From assembly GCA_016235745.1 (NCBI GenBank), contig JACRJA010000011.1, positions 1-56,602 on the forward strand: 56,602 nucleotides of DNA, given 5' to 3'. Source of the DNA: Rhodocyclales bacterium. GTDB lineage: Bacteria > Pseudomonadota > Gammaproteobacteria > Burkholderiales > Rhodocyclaceae. The position numbers and the translations under genes were made by a program. This document shows positions 26,558 through 36,444 of this stretch, one piece after another. Position 1 is the stretch's first letter, and every line of letters begins with the position of its first letter. Below the pieces are notes generated by a model, which saw nothing but the letters and a program-made list of their open reading frames with translations, did not search any database and was not told the origin of the DNA.

Positions 26558-27258
26558 ATGGCCCGCAAACGCGGTGAATCCTTCGAACAGCAGCGCAGCG
26601 AGATCCTGGAGAAGGCGGCGATGCGCTTTGCCGAAGCGGGCTTTCACGCCGCCTCCATGGCCTCGCTCGCCCAGGCTTGCGGCGTGTCCAAGGCGCTCCT
26701 CTACCATTATTACCAGGACAAGGAGCACATCCTCTTCGACGTGGCCCTGTCCTACGTCGAGCGCCTGGTGGCCATCGTCGAAGAATCGCTCGGAAGCGAA
26801 CCGCCGGCCTCCTCTGCCCAAGCTGGCGTGGTGCTCGAACGCCTCATCGCCCGTTTCCTCGAAGAATACCGCCATTCGCAGTACCGGCACATCGTGCTGG
26901 TGCAGGACGTCAAGCACCTGCCCGAACCGCTACGCGAACCGGTGCTGGAGAAGCAGCGCCAGGTGGTACGAGCCTTTGCGGGCGTGATCGCGGCGCTGGA
27001 GCCGGAGCTTGCCGCCACGGCCCTCCTCAAGCCGGTGACCATGGTGCTCTTTGGCATGATCAACTGGACCTTCACCTGGCTGCGGCCCGACGGTCCCTTG
27101 AGTTACGAAGCCATGGCCCCGGTCGTGACGACGATGTTCGTGGCCGGTGTGCATGCGCTCGCCAAACGCGAAGACCTGATGCAGCGCTTCGCCATGGCGC
27201 CAGAACGAGTACGAGGCACGGACGAGGCAGCCGTGCCGACCCTACAAGGAGAACAAGG

Positions 27259-27262
<4 letters not shown>
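26558..27262 (+). CDS. paaR: PaaR, TetR-family repressor of phenylacetate genes
   Basis: The 234-residue regulator has a helix-turn-helix in residues 20-60 (MASLAQACGVSKALLYHYYQDK) and an all-helical effector domain. It lies inside the paa operon between paaK and paaJ, as in Azoarcus and Burkholderia-type clusters. The PaaR-type operator overlapping the paaG promoter (22198-22211) is its likely target, with phenylacetyl-CoA as inducer; that is established for characterised PaaR proteins and inferred here. Its stop overlaps the paaJ start (ATGA). The C-terminus (VRGTDEAAVPTLQGEQG) is a disordered extension. Confidence 0.9.
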
Positions 27263-28476
<1,214 letters not shown>

Positions 28477-28486
28477 AATTTATACA

Positions 28487-28514
28487 TTGTCAAATCGATT
28501 AAATTTGTGATAAT
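28487..28514 (+). promoter_or_regulatory. extended -10 promoter of the importer operon
   Basis: TTGTCA (28487-28492) and GATAAT (28509-28514) are 16 bp apart, with an extended -10 TG at 28506-28507. The surrounding 60 bp are strongly AT-rich (TTTATACATTG and AAATTTGTGATAATTT) in a region otherwise GC-rich. Confidence 0.6.
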
Positions 28515-28579
28515 TTCTTCTTCGCCTCATCCCGCCGCGGCGGGCGAAGCGAATCGAAACCAAGACGGAGGAGACAAAG

Positions 28580-29725
28580 ATGAAGAAGAAAAGCTCGATG
28601 CTCGGCCTGGCGCTGCTGCTGGCGTGCACTCTGGCGCAGGCCCAGGTGAAGGTCGGAGTGACGGTCTCGGCCACCGGCCCGGCCGCCTCGCTTGGCGTGC
28701 CGGAGAAGAATACGGTGGATCTGCTGCCGCGCGAGATCGCCGGGCAGAAGATCGAATACCTCGTGCTCGACGACGCGTCCGATACCACCACCGCCGTCAA
28801 TAACACCCGCAAGCTCATCGCCGAACACCAGGTCGATGTGGTGATGGGCTCGACGGTCTCGCCCAATGCCCTGGCGATGATCGACGTGGTGGCCGAGGCC
28901 AAAGTGCCGATGATCGCCTTTGCCGCCAGTGAAAAGATCGTCTCGCCGGTCGATGACAAGCGCCGCTGGGTGTTCAAGACGGCGCAGAACGACCGCATGA
29001 TGGCCGAGGCCATCGTCGAGCACATGGCGGCCAATGGCGTGAAGACCGTCGGCTTCGTCGGCTTTTCCGACGCCTACGGCGAAGGCTGGTTCGAGAACTT
29101 CAAGGCCGCGCTCGACGCGGCCGGTCTCGCCCTCGTGGTCAACGAGCGCTACAACCGCACTGACACCTCGGTGACGGGGCAGGTGCTCAAGATCATCGGC
29201 GCCAAGCCGGACGCGGTGCTGATCGCTGGCTCCGGTACGCCGGCGGCCCTGCCGCAGAAGGCGCTCAAGGAACGCGGCTATGCTGGAAAAATCTACCAGA
29301 CCCACGGCGTGGCCAACAACGATTTCCTGCGCGTGTGCGGGCGCGACTGCGAGGGAACCTTCTTGCCAGCCGGGCCGGTGCTGGTGGCGGCGCAGCTGCC
29401 AGACGACCACCCGGCCAAGCCGTCGGCGATGGAGTACGTTCGCGCCTATGAAGAAAAATTCGGTAAAGGATCGGTCTCCACCTTCGGGGCGCACGTGTGG
29501 GATGCCGGCAAGCTGCTTGCGGCGGCGCTGCCCGAAGCGCTCGCCAAGGCCAAGCCCGGCACACCCGAATTTCGCGCCGCACTGCGCGACGCCCTGGAGC
29601 AGCTGAAGGAAGTGTACGCGGCCATGGGGGTATTCACCATGAGTCCAACCGACCATCTCGGGCTCGATCAGCGGGCGCGCGTGATGGTGCAGATCGACAA
29701 GGGGACGTGGAAATACGTCCGCTGA
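28580..29725 (+). CDS. branched-chain-type ABC transporter substrate-binding protein 1
   Basis: The 381-residue periplasmic binding protein has a Sec signal peptide (1-21, ending LAQA-QV). It belongs to the LivJ/LivK-like type 1 periplasmic family: VGVTVSATGPAASLGVPEKN at the start, LDDASDTTTAVNNTRKLI and KTVGFVGFSDAYGEGWFENF. Binding proteins of this kind take up leucine-type amino acids, but also benzoate-like acids, amides and others. It follows an AT-rich promoter (28487-28514) and GGAGGAG. The adjacent gene encodes a close paralogue, and the two share their first 20 mature residues nearly unchanged. The paa genes next door suggest an aromatic acid as ligand. Confidence 0.9.
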   Translation: MKKKSSMLGLALLLACTLAQAQVKVGVTVSATGPAASLGVPEKNTVDLLPREIAGQKIEYLVLDDASDTTTAVNNTRKLIAEHQVDVVMGSTVSPNALAMIDVVAEAKVPMIAFAASEKIVSPVDDKRRWVFKTAQNDRMMAEAIVEHMAANGVKTVGFVGFSDAYGEGWFENFKAALDAAGLALVVNERYNRTDTSVTGQVLKIIGAKPDAVLIAGSGTPAALPQKALKERGYAGKIYQTHGVANNDFLRVCGRDCEGTFLPAGPVLVAAQLPDDHPAKPSAMEYVRAYEEKFGKGSVSTFGAHVWDAGKLLAAALPEALAKAKPGTPEFRAALRDALEQLKEVYAAMGVFTMSPTDHLGLDQRARVMVQIDKGTWKYVR

Positions 29726-29760
29726 AGGGTTCATTGCAGTGACATGGAGGAGAGAGAAGC

Positions 29761-30909
29761 ATGGAGAGGAAAAAACGCATCATTCTAGGTCTGGCGCTGG
29801 CCCTTGGCTGGACGCTGGCGCAGGCGCAAGTGAAAGTTGGAGTGACCGTCTCGGCCACGGGCCCGGCCGCCTCGCTCGGCATTCCAGAAAAGAATACCGT
29901 GGAGATGCTGCCAAAAGAGATGGCGGGGCAGAAGATCGAGTACATCGTGCTCGACGACGCGTCCGACACCACCACTGCCGTCAATAACACCCGTAAATTC
30001 ATCACCGAAGACAAGGTCGACCTGGTCATGGGCTCGTCGATCACCCCGAATGCGCTGGCGATGATCGATGTGGTGGCCGAGGCCAAGGTGCCGATGATCT
30101 CGTTCGCCGCTGGCGACAGGGTCATCTCTCCGGTCGATGAGAAACGGCGCTGGGTGTTCAAGACGCCACAGAGCGACAAGATGATGACCGAGGCCATCGT
30201 CGAGCACATGGCGGCCAATGGCGTGAAGACCGTCGGGTTCATCGGTTTTTCCGATGCCTACGGCGAGAGCTGGTACCAGAGCTTCAGCGAGGCCATTGCG
30301 GCCAAGGGGTTGCAGATGGTGGTCAACGAGCGCTACAACCGTACCGACACCTCGGTGACGGGGCAGGTGCTCAAGATCATCGGCGCCAAGCCGGACGCGG
30401 TGCTGATCGCCGGTTCTGGCACGCCAGCGGCTCTGCCGCAAAAAACGCTCAAGGAGCGCGGCTATTCTGGCAAGATCTACCAGACCCACGGCGTGGTGAA
30501 CCCCGACTTCCTGCGCGTGTGCGGGCGTGACTGCGAGGGGACTTTCCTGCCATCGAGTCCCGTGGTCGTGGCTCCACAGCTGCCCGACGGTCACCCGGCC
30601 AAAGCCGCTGGCGTCGAGTACTTCCAGCTCTACGAATCCAAGTACGGCAAGGGTTCGGTGACGCAGTTCGGCTCCTACGTGTGGGACGCCGGCAAGCTGC
30701 TCGCGGCGGCGCTGCCCGAGGCGCTCGCCAAGGCCAAGCCCGGCACGCCCGAATTTCGCGCCGCGCTGCGCGACGCGATCGAGCACCTCAAAGAGGTCCC
30801 GGCCGCCAACGGCGTCTACAGCATGAGCCCGACCGATCACCTCGGACTCGACCACCGCGCCCGTGTGATGTTGCGCATCGAAGGCGGGCAATGGAAGTAC
30901 ATCCCCTGA
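29761..30909 (+). CDS. branched-chain-type ABC transporter substrate-binding protein 2
   Basis: The 382-residue tandem paralogue of the preceding gene has a signal peptide (1-22, LAQA-QV) and long identical stretches (TVSATGPAASLG, ERYNRTDTSVTGQVLKIIG, PDAVLIAGSGTPAALPQK). It differs in the C-terminal lobe and in the residues around the ligand pocket. At the DNA level the two are similar enough that the duplication is recent. AGGAGAG lies before the ATG. Two receptors for one permease widen the substrate range; which substrates cannot be read here. A GC-rich hairpin lies between it and the permease gene. Confidence 0.9.
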   Translation: MERKKRIILGLALALGWTLAQAQVKVGVTVSATGPAASLGIPEKNTVEMLPKEMAGQKIEYIVLDDASDTTTAVNNTRKFITEDKVDLVMGSSITPNALAMIDVVAEAKVPMISFAAGDRVISPVDEKRRWVFKTPQSDKMMTEAIVEHMAANGVKTVGFIGFSDAYGESWYQSFSEAIAAKGLQMVVNERYNRTDTSVTGQVLKIIGAKPDAVLIAGSGTPAALPQKTLKERGYSGKIYQTHGVVNPDFLRVCGRDCEGTFLPSSPVVVAPQLPDGHPAKAAGVEYFQLYESKYGKGSVTQFGSYVWDAGKLLAAALPEALAKAKPGTPEFRAALRDAIEHLKEVPAANGVYSMSPTDHLGLDHRARVMLRIEGGQWKYIP

Positions 30910-30963
30910 GGAATCGGTTAGGCTGAAGCGCCGCCCGACCCGAGGATTAGGAAACCCATCGAC

Positions 30964-30981
30964 CCGCCGCCCTCGCGGCGG
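30964..30981 (+). other. intercistronic hairpin after the binding-protein genes
   Basis: CCGCCGC, a CCTC loop and GCGGCGG form a strong stem without a U-tract. Such stems after binding-protein genes usually stabilise the upstream mRNA or dampen read-through, so that receptor exceeds permease. Its role here is inferred. Confidence 0.4.
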
Positions 30982-31002
30982 CGGGCAGCGAGGATCGTGT
31001 CC

Positions 31003-32043
31003 ATGGATTTCTCGATCGCGTTGATCCTGACGCAAGACGGCATCGTCAACGGGGCAGTCTATGTGCTGCTCGCGCTCGCTCTGGTGCTGGTCTTCACCGT
31101 CACGCGCATCATCTTCATTCCGCAAGGGGAGTTCGTCGCCTTCGCGGCGCTCACGCTCGCCATGCTCGAGAACGGGCGCTTTCCCGGCACCGTCTGGCTG
31201 GTGCTCGCTGGGGGGCTGGCCGTGTGCGCCATGGAGGCGAGAGCGCTCGTGGCGCGTCACGACTGGCACTACCGTGTGCAGGTGCTCGGCTGGAATCTGG
31301 CCTATCCGTTGGTCTTGTGGGCGCTCGCAGCAACCATCGACTGGCGCGAGGCTGGCCAATGGGGGCGTATCGCCTTCACGCTCGCCTTGATCGTGCCGCT
31401 CGGACCCATGATGTTCCGCGTCTTCTTCCAGCCGATCGCCTCCGCGCCGGTGCTGGTGCTGCTCATCGTGGCGGTGGCGGTGCACGTCGCCCTCGTCGGT
31501 CTGGGGTTATGGATGTTCGGCGCCGAGGGCTACCGTACTCTGCCGCTATGGGACGAGAATTTCCTCGTTGGACCCTTGCGCATTCCGGGTCAGGCGGTAT
31601 GGGTGCTCGGGGCTTCGCTCGCCCTCATCGTGCTGCTGGCTCAGTTCTTCAGCCGCACGATCTACGGCAAGGCGCTGCGCGCCACCGCCGTCAACCGTAA
31701 TGGGGCGCGCCTCATGGGCATCTCGCCCAACCTCGCCGGCCGCCTCACGCTCATGCTTGCTGCGGCGATCGGCGCGGTCTCCGGCATTCTCGTCAGCCCC
31801 ATTACCACCATCTACTACGATACGGGTTTTCTCATCGGGCTCAAGGGGTTCGTCGCCGCCATCATCGGCGGGCTCGCGGCCTATCCGGCTGCGGCCGCCG
31901 GGGCGCTGCTCGTGGGGCTGCTCGAATCGTTCAGTTCCTTCTGGGCGAGCGCCTACAAGGAGGTGATCGTCTTCACGCTCATCATCCCCGTGCTCTTCTG
32001 GCGCTCGCTGCGCACCCACCACGTCGAGGAGGAGGAAGAATGA
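31003..32043 (+). CDS. LivH-type inner-membrane permease
   Basis: The permease has 346 residues from the ATG at 31003; a GTG two codons earlier is possible. The first helix region NGAVYVLLALALVLVFTVTR and the closing IYYDTGFLIGLKGFVAAIIGGLAAYP are typical of LivH. At about 345 residues it is longer than the usual 290-310: an extra block of two or so helices (RHDWHYRVQVLGWNLAYPLV to VHVALVGLGLW) sits in the middle, splitting the core. It pairs with the LivM domain of the next gene, whose ATG overlaps its stop. The acidic tail HHVEEEEE faces the cytoplasm. Confidence 0.9.
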   Translation: MDFSIALILTQDGIVNGAVYVLLALALVLVFTVTRIIFIPQGEFVAFAALTLAMLENGRFPGTVWLVLAGGLAVCAMEARALVARHDWHYRVQVLGWNLAYPLVLWALAATIDWREAGQWGRIAFTLALIVPLGPMMFRVFFQPIASAPVLVLLIVAVAVHVALVGLGLWMFGAEGYRTLPLWDENFLVGPLRIPGQAVWVLGASLALIVLLAQFFSRTIYGKALRATAVNRNGARLMGISPNLAGRLTLMLAAAIGAVSGILVSPITTIYYDTGFLIGLKGFVAAIIGGLAAYPAAAAGALLVGLLESFSSFWASAYKEVIVFTLIIPVLFWRSLRTHHVEEEEE

Positions 32044-33878
32044 CGAAAGCGCTTTCCCCTGCGGGGCCGCTCGCCGGCCAGCGAGGTCTTCCCCCGCGCG
32101 GGATGCTCGCGGCCTTCGTCGCCCTGGTCGTGCTCGCGCCCTTCGTGCTGCGCCCCTTCCAGGTGAGCCTGCTCGACTACATCGCCCTCTACGCCCTCGT
32201 GGCCTTGGGTCTGGTGCTGCTCACCGGCATCGGCGGGCTTACCAGCTTCGGCCAGGCCGCCTTCGTCGGCCTGGGGGCCTACGCCACCGCCGTGGTCACT
32301 ACGTCCCAGAATCTGCCGGCATGGCTTTCCTGGGCGCAGGGTTCGCCCTGGGGAGGGCTCGTCGTCGGACTCGCGCTCACCCTGGCGGCGGCGCTGGTGA
32401 TCGGCTCCATTACCCTGCGCCTGTCCGGGCACTACCTGCCGCTGGGGACCATCGCCTGGGGTATCAGCCTCTTCTTCCTCTTCGGCAACCTCGAATGGCT
32501 CGGCGGGCACACCGGCATGGGCGGTCTGCCGCCGATCTCGCTCTTTGGGTTCGAGCTGATCGATCCGGCGCACTTCTATTACCTCGCCTGGGCCGTGCTG
32601 CTCGCGGCGATCTGGATGATCAGCAACCTGCTCGATTCGCGCGAAGGGCGGGCGATCCGCGCCTTGCGCGGCGGCCTGGTGATGGCCGAGGCGATGGGGG
32701 TCGATACCTCGCGCCAGAAGATGGTGATCTTCGTCGTGGCCGCGGTGCTCGCCTGCGTGGCCGGCTGGATGTATGCCCACCTGCAGCGCTTCGTCAATCC
32801 TTCGCCCTTTGGCATCAACATCGGCATCGAATACCTTTTCATGGCGGTGATCGGCGGCTCGGGCTACGTCTGGGGGGCGCTCGTCGGGGCGCTCGTCATC
32901 ACGCTTGCCAAACAGTGGCTGCAGGACTGGCTGCCGCAGCTGCTGGGGCAGAGCGGCAACTTCGAGGTGATCGTCTTCGGCCTGCTGATGGTGCTGGTGC
33001 TGCACCGCGCCCGCCAGGGGCTGTGGCCTATCGTGCTGCGCTGGGCGCCGGTGACGTCTTCGCCGCGCCCGCTCGACCCGACGCTCGAGCCACTGCCGCA
33101 GCGCCCCAAGCCGCAGCGCGGCAGCGTGATCCTGGAGGCGCGTGAGCTCACCAAACGCTTCGGCGGCCTGGTGGCGAACGACAAGATGAGCCTCACTGTC
33201 AAGGCCGGCGAGATCCTCGCGCTCATCGGTCCCAATGGGGCGGGCAAGAGCACCCTGTTCAACCAGCTCTCCGGCGTCGATACGCCCACCGAAGGCAAGA
33301 TTCTTTTCCTCGGCGAAGACGTCACCGGTAAGACTTCGCGCGAGATCGCGCGCATGGGCATGAGCCGGACTTTCCAGCACGTCCGCTTGTTGTCCAATCG
33401 CTCGGTGCTCGAGAACGTCGCGCTCGGGGCGCATCTGCGCGGCCGTGCCGGGATCTTCGCCGCCATGCTGCACCTGGAGCGGCGCGAGGAGGCGCACTTG
33501 CTTGCCGAAGCGGCCCGGCAGATCGAGCGGGTGGGGTTGTGGGAGCATCGCTTCAGCGAAGCCGGGGCGCTCGCGCTCGGCCAGCAGCGCATCGTCGAGA
33601 TCGCTCGGGCGCTATGCGCCGACCCTTGCCTGCTGCTGCTCGACGAGCCGGCCGCCGGCCTGCGCCACAAGGAGAAGCAGGCGCTTGCCGAACTGCTCGA
33701 CCGGCTGCGTGCCGAAGGCATGGGTATCTTGCTCGTGGAGCATGACATGGACTTCGTCATGGGGCTGGCCGATCGCGTCGTCGTCATGGAATTCGGTCAG
33801 AAGATCGCCGAAGGGCTGCCGGAAGAAGTGCAGCAGAACCCGGCCGTGCTCGAAGCCTATCTGGGAGGGGTGCAATGA
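32040..33878 (+). CDS. LivM-LivG fusion: permease plus ATPase
   Basis: The 612-residue fusion of the second permease and the first ATPase starts in an ATGA overlap. Residues 1-330 are LivM (VALGLVLLTGIGGLTSFGQA and FLFGNLEWLGGHTGMGG), then a Pro/Arg-rich linker (about 330-365), then LivG from EARELTKRFGGLVANDKMSL. Walker A GPNGAGKST is at 397-405, the signature is LALGQQRIVEIARAL and Walker B is LLLLDEPAAGL; the D-loop and switch His lie in LLVEHDMDF. Fused LivMG proteins are known in proteobacteria. The signature LALGQQ departs from LSGGQ, as is usual in LivG. Confidence 0.92.
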   Translation: MTKALSPAGPLAGQRGLPPRGMLAAFVALVVLAPFVLRPFQVSLLDYIALYALVALGLVLLTGIGGLTSFGQAAFVGLGAYATAVVTTSQNLPAWLSWAQGSPWGGLVVGLALTLAAALVIGSITLRLSGHYLPLGTIAWGISLFFLFGNLEWLGGHTGMGGLPPISLFGFELIDPAHFYYLAWAVLLAAIWMISNLLDSREGRAIRALRGGLVMAEAMGVDTSRQKMVIFVVAAVLACVAGWMYAHLQRFVNPSPFGINIGIEYLFMAVIGGSGYVWGALVGALVITLAKQWLQDWLPQLLGQSGNFEVIVFGLLMVLVLHRARQGLWPIVLRWAPVTSSPRPLDPTLEPLPQRPKPQRGSVILEARELTKRFGGLVANDKMSLTVKAGEILALIGPNGAGKSTLFNQLSGVDTPTEGKILFLGEDVTGKTSREIARMGMSRTFQHVRLLSNRSVLENVALGAHLRGRAGIFAAMLHLERREEAHLLAEAARQIERVGLWEHRFSEAGALALGQQRIVEIARALCADPCLLLLDEPAAGLRHKEKQALAELLDRLRAEGMGILLVEHDMDFVMGLADRVVVMEFGQKIAEGLPEEVQQNPAVLEAYLGGVQ

Positions 33879-34630
33879 ACGCGGACACGAGACCGCTGCT
33901 CGGGGTGCGCGGGCTGTGCGTTTCCTACGGCAAGGTCGAGGCGCTGCATCAGGCCGGCATCGAGGTGGGCACAGGGCAGATCGTCACCGTCATCGGCCCC
34001 AACGGCGCGGGCAAGACGACCCTGCTCTCGGCCATCATGGGGCTTCTGCCCTCGCGCGGCGAGATCGTCTTCGACGGCGAGCCTCAGCCCCGGCCCGACG
34101 TCGAGTACCTCGTCACCCGCGGCATGGCGCTGGTGCCGGAGAAGCGCGAGCTCTTCGGTGAAATGAGCGTCGAGGACAACCTCGTGCTTGGCGCCTTTCA
34201 GCGCTACCGGCGCGGCGAGCGGGACTATCGCGACACGCTCGAGGAGGTCTACGCCCTCTTTCCCCGCCTCGAAGAGCGTCGCACCCAGGCTGCCGGCACC
34301 CTCTCGGGCGGCGAGCGGCAGATGCTCGCCGTGGGGCGCGCGCTGATGGGCAAGCCGCGGCTGCTCATGCTCGACGAACCCTCGCTCGGGCTGGCGCCGC
34401 TCATCGTGCGCGAGATCTTTCGCATCATCGCTTCCCTGCGCGAGCGCGGCGTCTCCATCCTGTTGGTGGAGCAAAACGCCCGCGCCGCGCTGCAGGTGGC
34501 CGACTACGGCTATGTGCTCGAGATGGGCGAGATCACCATGCACGGGCCGGCCCATGAGCTCGCCACCGACCCGCGCGTGATCGAGGCCTACCTCGGCCTG
34601 GGCAAACACCAAGAACGACTCGCGCCTTGA
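33875..34630 (+). CDS. LivF-type ATPase
   Basis: The 251-residue ATPase is the second nucleotide-binding subunit. Walker A is GPNGAGKTTLLSAIMG, the signature LSGGERQMLAVGRAL, Walker B RLLMLDEPSLGLAPL, and the switch His is replaced by Gln in LLVEQNARAAL, as is usual in LivF. The ATG overlaps the stop of livMG. It ends the importer operon; the hemerythrin gene follows after 19 nt and may be co-transcribed. Confidence 0.94.
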   Translation: MNADTRPLLGVRGLCVSYGKVEALHQAGIEVGTGQIVTVIGPNGAGKTTLLSAIMGLLPSRGEIVFDGEPQPRPDVEYLVTRGMALVPEKRELFGEMSVEDNLVLGAFQRYRRGERDYRDTLEEVYALFPRLEERRTQAAGTLSGGERQMLAVGRALMGKPRLLMLDEPSLGLAPLIVREIFRIIASLRERGVSILLVEQNARAALQVADYGYVLEMGEITMHGPAHELATDPRVIEAYLGLGKHQERLAP

Positions 34631-34649
34631 GCGCCAAGGAGCCTTTTTC

Positions 34650-35231
34650 ATGACCGCATGGCGACGTATCGAAGACGAACACCAGGCCCACGCCGCGATC
34701 ATCCACGGGTTGCGCTACCTCATCGAGGCGATCGAAGAGGGGAGGCTGCAGCCCGACTTCGAGCTGCTGCGCGCAATGGTGCACTATGTGGCCGAATACC
34801 CCGAACGCTCACATCACCCGAAGGAAGACCGCTATCTTTTCGCCCGACTCAAGCAGAAGACGCACGAGGCCGACGCGGTGATCGCGCGTCTGGAGCAGGA
34901 ACATGCCGCCAATGAAAAGCGCGTGGCCGAACTCCAGGAGGCGCTTCGCGCCTATGCTGCGGGCGAGGCGGGCGGTTTCGAGGCGTTCAAGCACGCCTTC
35001 GGGCGTTACGCCGACTTCTACCGCCAGCACATGATCACCGAAGAGCGCGAGATCCTGCCGCTCGCGCGGCGCGTGTTCAGCGCCGAAGACTGGGCGGCGA
35101 TCGAGGAAGGTTGGTGCACCCGCCCCGATCCGCTCGCTGGCGTGACATCGAACGAGGATTGGGAGAAGGCGTTCCGCGAATTGGTCATGAAGGCGCCGCC
35201 GCCGATCGGACTCGGTCCGACTTCCCTTTGA
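34650..35231 (+). CDS. hemerythrin domain-containing protein
   Basis: The 193-residue protein has a hemerythrin-like four-helix bundle of the type found in RIC/YtfE relatives: ARIEDEHQAHAAIIHGL-like WRRIEDEHQAHAAIIHG (His about 11 and 18), HHPKEDRYLFARL (His pair and Glu) and FYRQHMITEEREILPLARR. This suggests binding of a diiron centre with oxygen or NO sensing or iron repair. It is cytoplasmic, without signal peptide or membrane segment. It has no relation to the importer in front of it other than closeness; an AT-rich stretch and a new transcript probably follow it. Confidence 0.85.
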   Translation: MTAWRRIEDEHQAHAAIIHGLRYLIEAIEEGRLQPDFELLRAMVHYVAEYPERSHHPKEDRYLFARLKQKTHEADAVIARLEQEHAANEKRVAELQEALRAYAAGEAGGFEAFKHAFGRYADFYRQHMITEEREILPLARRVFSAEDWAAIEEGWCTRPDPLAGVTSNEDWEKAFRELVMKAPPPIGLGPTSL

Positions 35232-35324
35232 ACGTGGCATTTCGCCTGTAGCATGTTTTTTTGCCTTTGTAGTCCCCATCGTCTAGAATGAAGACGGTTC
35301 GACTTTCTTTTTTGGGAGATTACG

Positions 35325-35666
35325 ATGAGCAAGCAAAACGTGCAGACCCCGGCGCCGCAGGCGAGCGCAGAGAAGCTCAAGGAAGACCTGCGTCAGCTGA
35401 CCCAGTCGCTCGAAGAGTTGGTGGCCGCCACCGCCGGTGAGACGAGCAGCGAGATCCGCGAGCTGCGCGAGCGCGCCCGTGCCCGCTTGGAGGAGACCCG
35501 GGCGCGGCTTGCCGAGCGCGGCTCCGAGCTCTACCAGCAAGCCAGTGAAACGCTGCGCTCCACCGCCCAGCAAACCGAGGGCTACGTGCGCGACCATCCC
35601 TGGACCAGCATCGGCCTGGGAGCTGCCGTGGGCATGCTGATCGGATTGCTGATAGGCCGCCGCTGA
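35325..35666 (+). CDS. YqjD/ElaB-like (DUF883) membrane-anchored protein
   Basis: The 113-residue protein has a long charged coiled coil (residues 10-80: EKLKEDLRQLTQSLEELVA, REL-RERARARLEETRARLA) and a C-terminal tail anchor YVRDHPWTSIGLGAAVGMLI ending GLLIGRR. This is the DUF883 layout; E. coli YqjD and ElaB bind ribosomes at the inner membrane in stationary phase. It starts after GGGAGATTACG and a small AT-rich promoter region (about 35250-35310). Its stop overlaps the next start as TGATG. Confidence 0.88.
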   Translation: MSKQNVQTPAPQASAEKLKEDLRQLTQSLEELVAATAGETSSEIRELRERARARLEETRARLAERGSELYQQASETLRSTAQQTEGYVRDHPWTSIGLGAAVGMLIGLLIGRR

Positions 35667-36064
35667 TGAAACGTCACGCCGGGCCGATGGAGCGCATCTT
35701 CGGCGCTTCCAGGCGCCTGCTGGAGCACCTGCTCGAAGGCGGCGAAATGCGCCTGCGGCTGGCGGTGCTCGAGCTGGAGGAAGAACGCGCCCGGCTCTTC
35801 GATCTTTTCCTTCTTGCGGGACTGAGCCTGGTGTTGGCCACCTTGGGGCTGGCTTTCGTTGGCGTGCTCGTCATCGCCACCTTCTGGGAGACCCACCGCC
35901 TCGTCGCCATCGCGGCGGTGGCCGCCGTGTTTCTCTTGGGGGCCGTATGGGCCGCCTGGCAGCTGCGCCGTCTGGCGCGTCGGCGCAGCCTGCTGCGTGC
36001 CACGCTCGAGCAGCTCGCCACCGACCGGCAGCTGCTCGCCGAACCGGGCGAGGAGGGGGCCTGA
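35666..36064 (+). CDS. YqjE-like (phage-holin-like, DUF1469) protein
   Basis: The 132-residue protein has two hydrophobic helices, LFLLAGLSLVLATLGLAFVG (about 50-70) and LVAIAAVAAVFLLGAVWAAW, after an amphipathic N-terminus. It fits the YqjE/holin-superfamily-3 proteins, which are encoded between YqjD and YqjK in many proteobacteria. The start is in a TGATG overlap. The function is unknown; a link to cell-envelope or stationary-phase stress is inferred from the family. Confidence 0.85.
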   Translation: MKRHAGPMERIFGASRRLLEHLLEGGEMRLRLAVLELEEERARLFDLFLLAGLSLVLATLGLAFVGVLVIATFWETHRLVAIAAVAAVFLLGAVWAAWQLRRLARRRSLLRATLEQLATDRQLLAEPGEEGA

Positions 36065-36366
36065 TGCGCCGCGACGAGCTCGCCGCGCGCAAGGCCGAGC
36101 TGGAGGCGCGCATCGCCGCGCACCGGCGGCGCATGATGCAGGATGCGCGCCAATGGCGGGAGGCCGTGAGCCCCGCCGACGACGCCTGGCGCGCCCTCGT
36201 GCGCTGGAAGGTGCCGCTCGCGCTCGCCGGCGGCGCGCTTTTATGGCGCCTGGGGCGGCGCGGCACGGCGCAGGCGGCGCTCAAATGGTGGGGGCGGGGG
36301 CTGGGGGTGGTCGAAGGCGTGCGCCTGGCGCGCAAGGTGCTGGGCGGATCCCGGGTGAAAGGATAA
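36064..36366 (+). CDS. YqjK-like small protein
   Basis: The 100-residue protein starts in a TGATG overlap. It has a charged helix (ELAARKAELEARIAAHRRRM), one hydrophobic segment (VPLALAGGALLWRLGRRG) and a basic C-terminus. It is weakly conserved in sequence but its place after the YqjE-like gene and its size fit YqjK. Nothing catalytic is visible. It ends the three-gene unit; about 80 bp then lead to glgC. Confidence 0.7.
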   Translation: MRRDELAARKAELEARIAAHRRRMMQDARQWREAVSPADDAWRALVRWKVPLALAGGALLWRLGRRGTAQAALKWWGRGLGVVEGVRLARKVLGGSRVKG

Positions 36367-36444
36367 GCCAAACCGCAAACCGGGCACAAAAAGAACGAGC
36401 CCTCCGGCAAGATGCAATCCGGTGCCGCGACGCAGGAGAGGGGT

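Noticed and set aside
29785-31485. A long minus-strand frame opposite the second binding protein
   Set aside because: The plus strand encodes a clear signal peptide and binding-protein motifs; the antisense product shows low-complexity His/Arg/Asp sequence.
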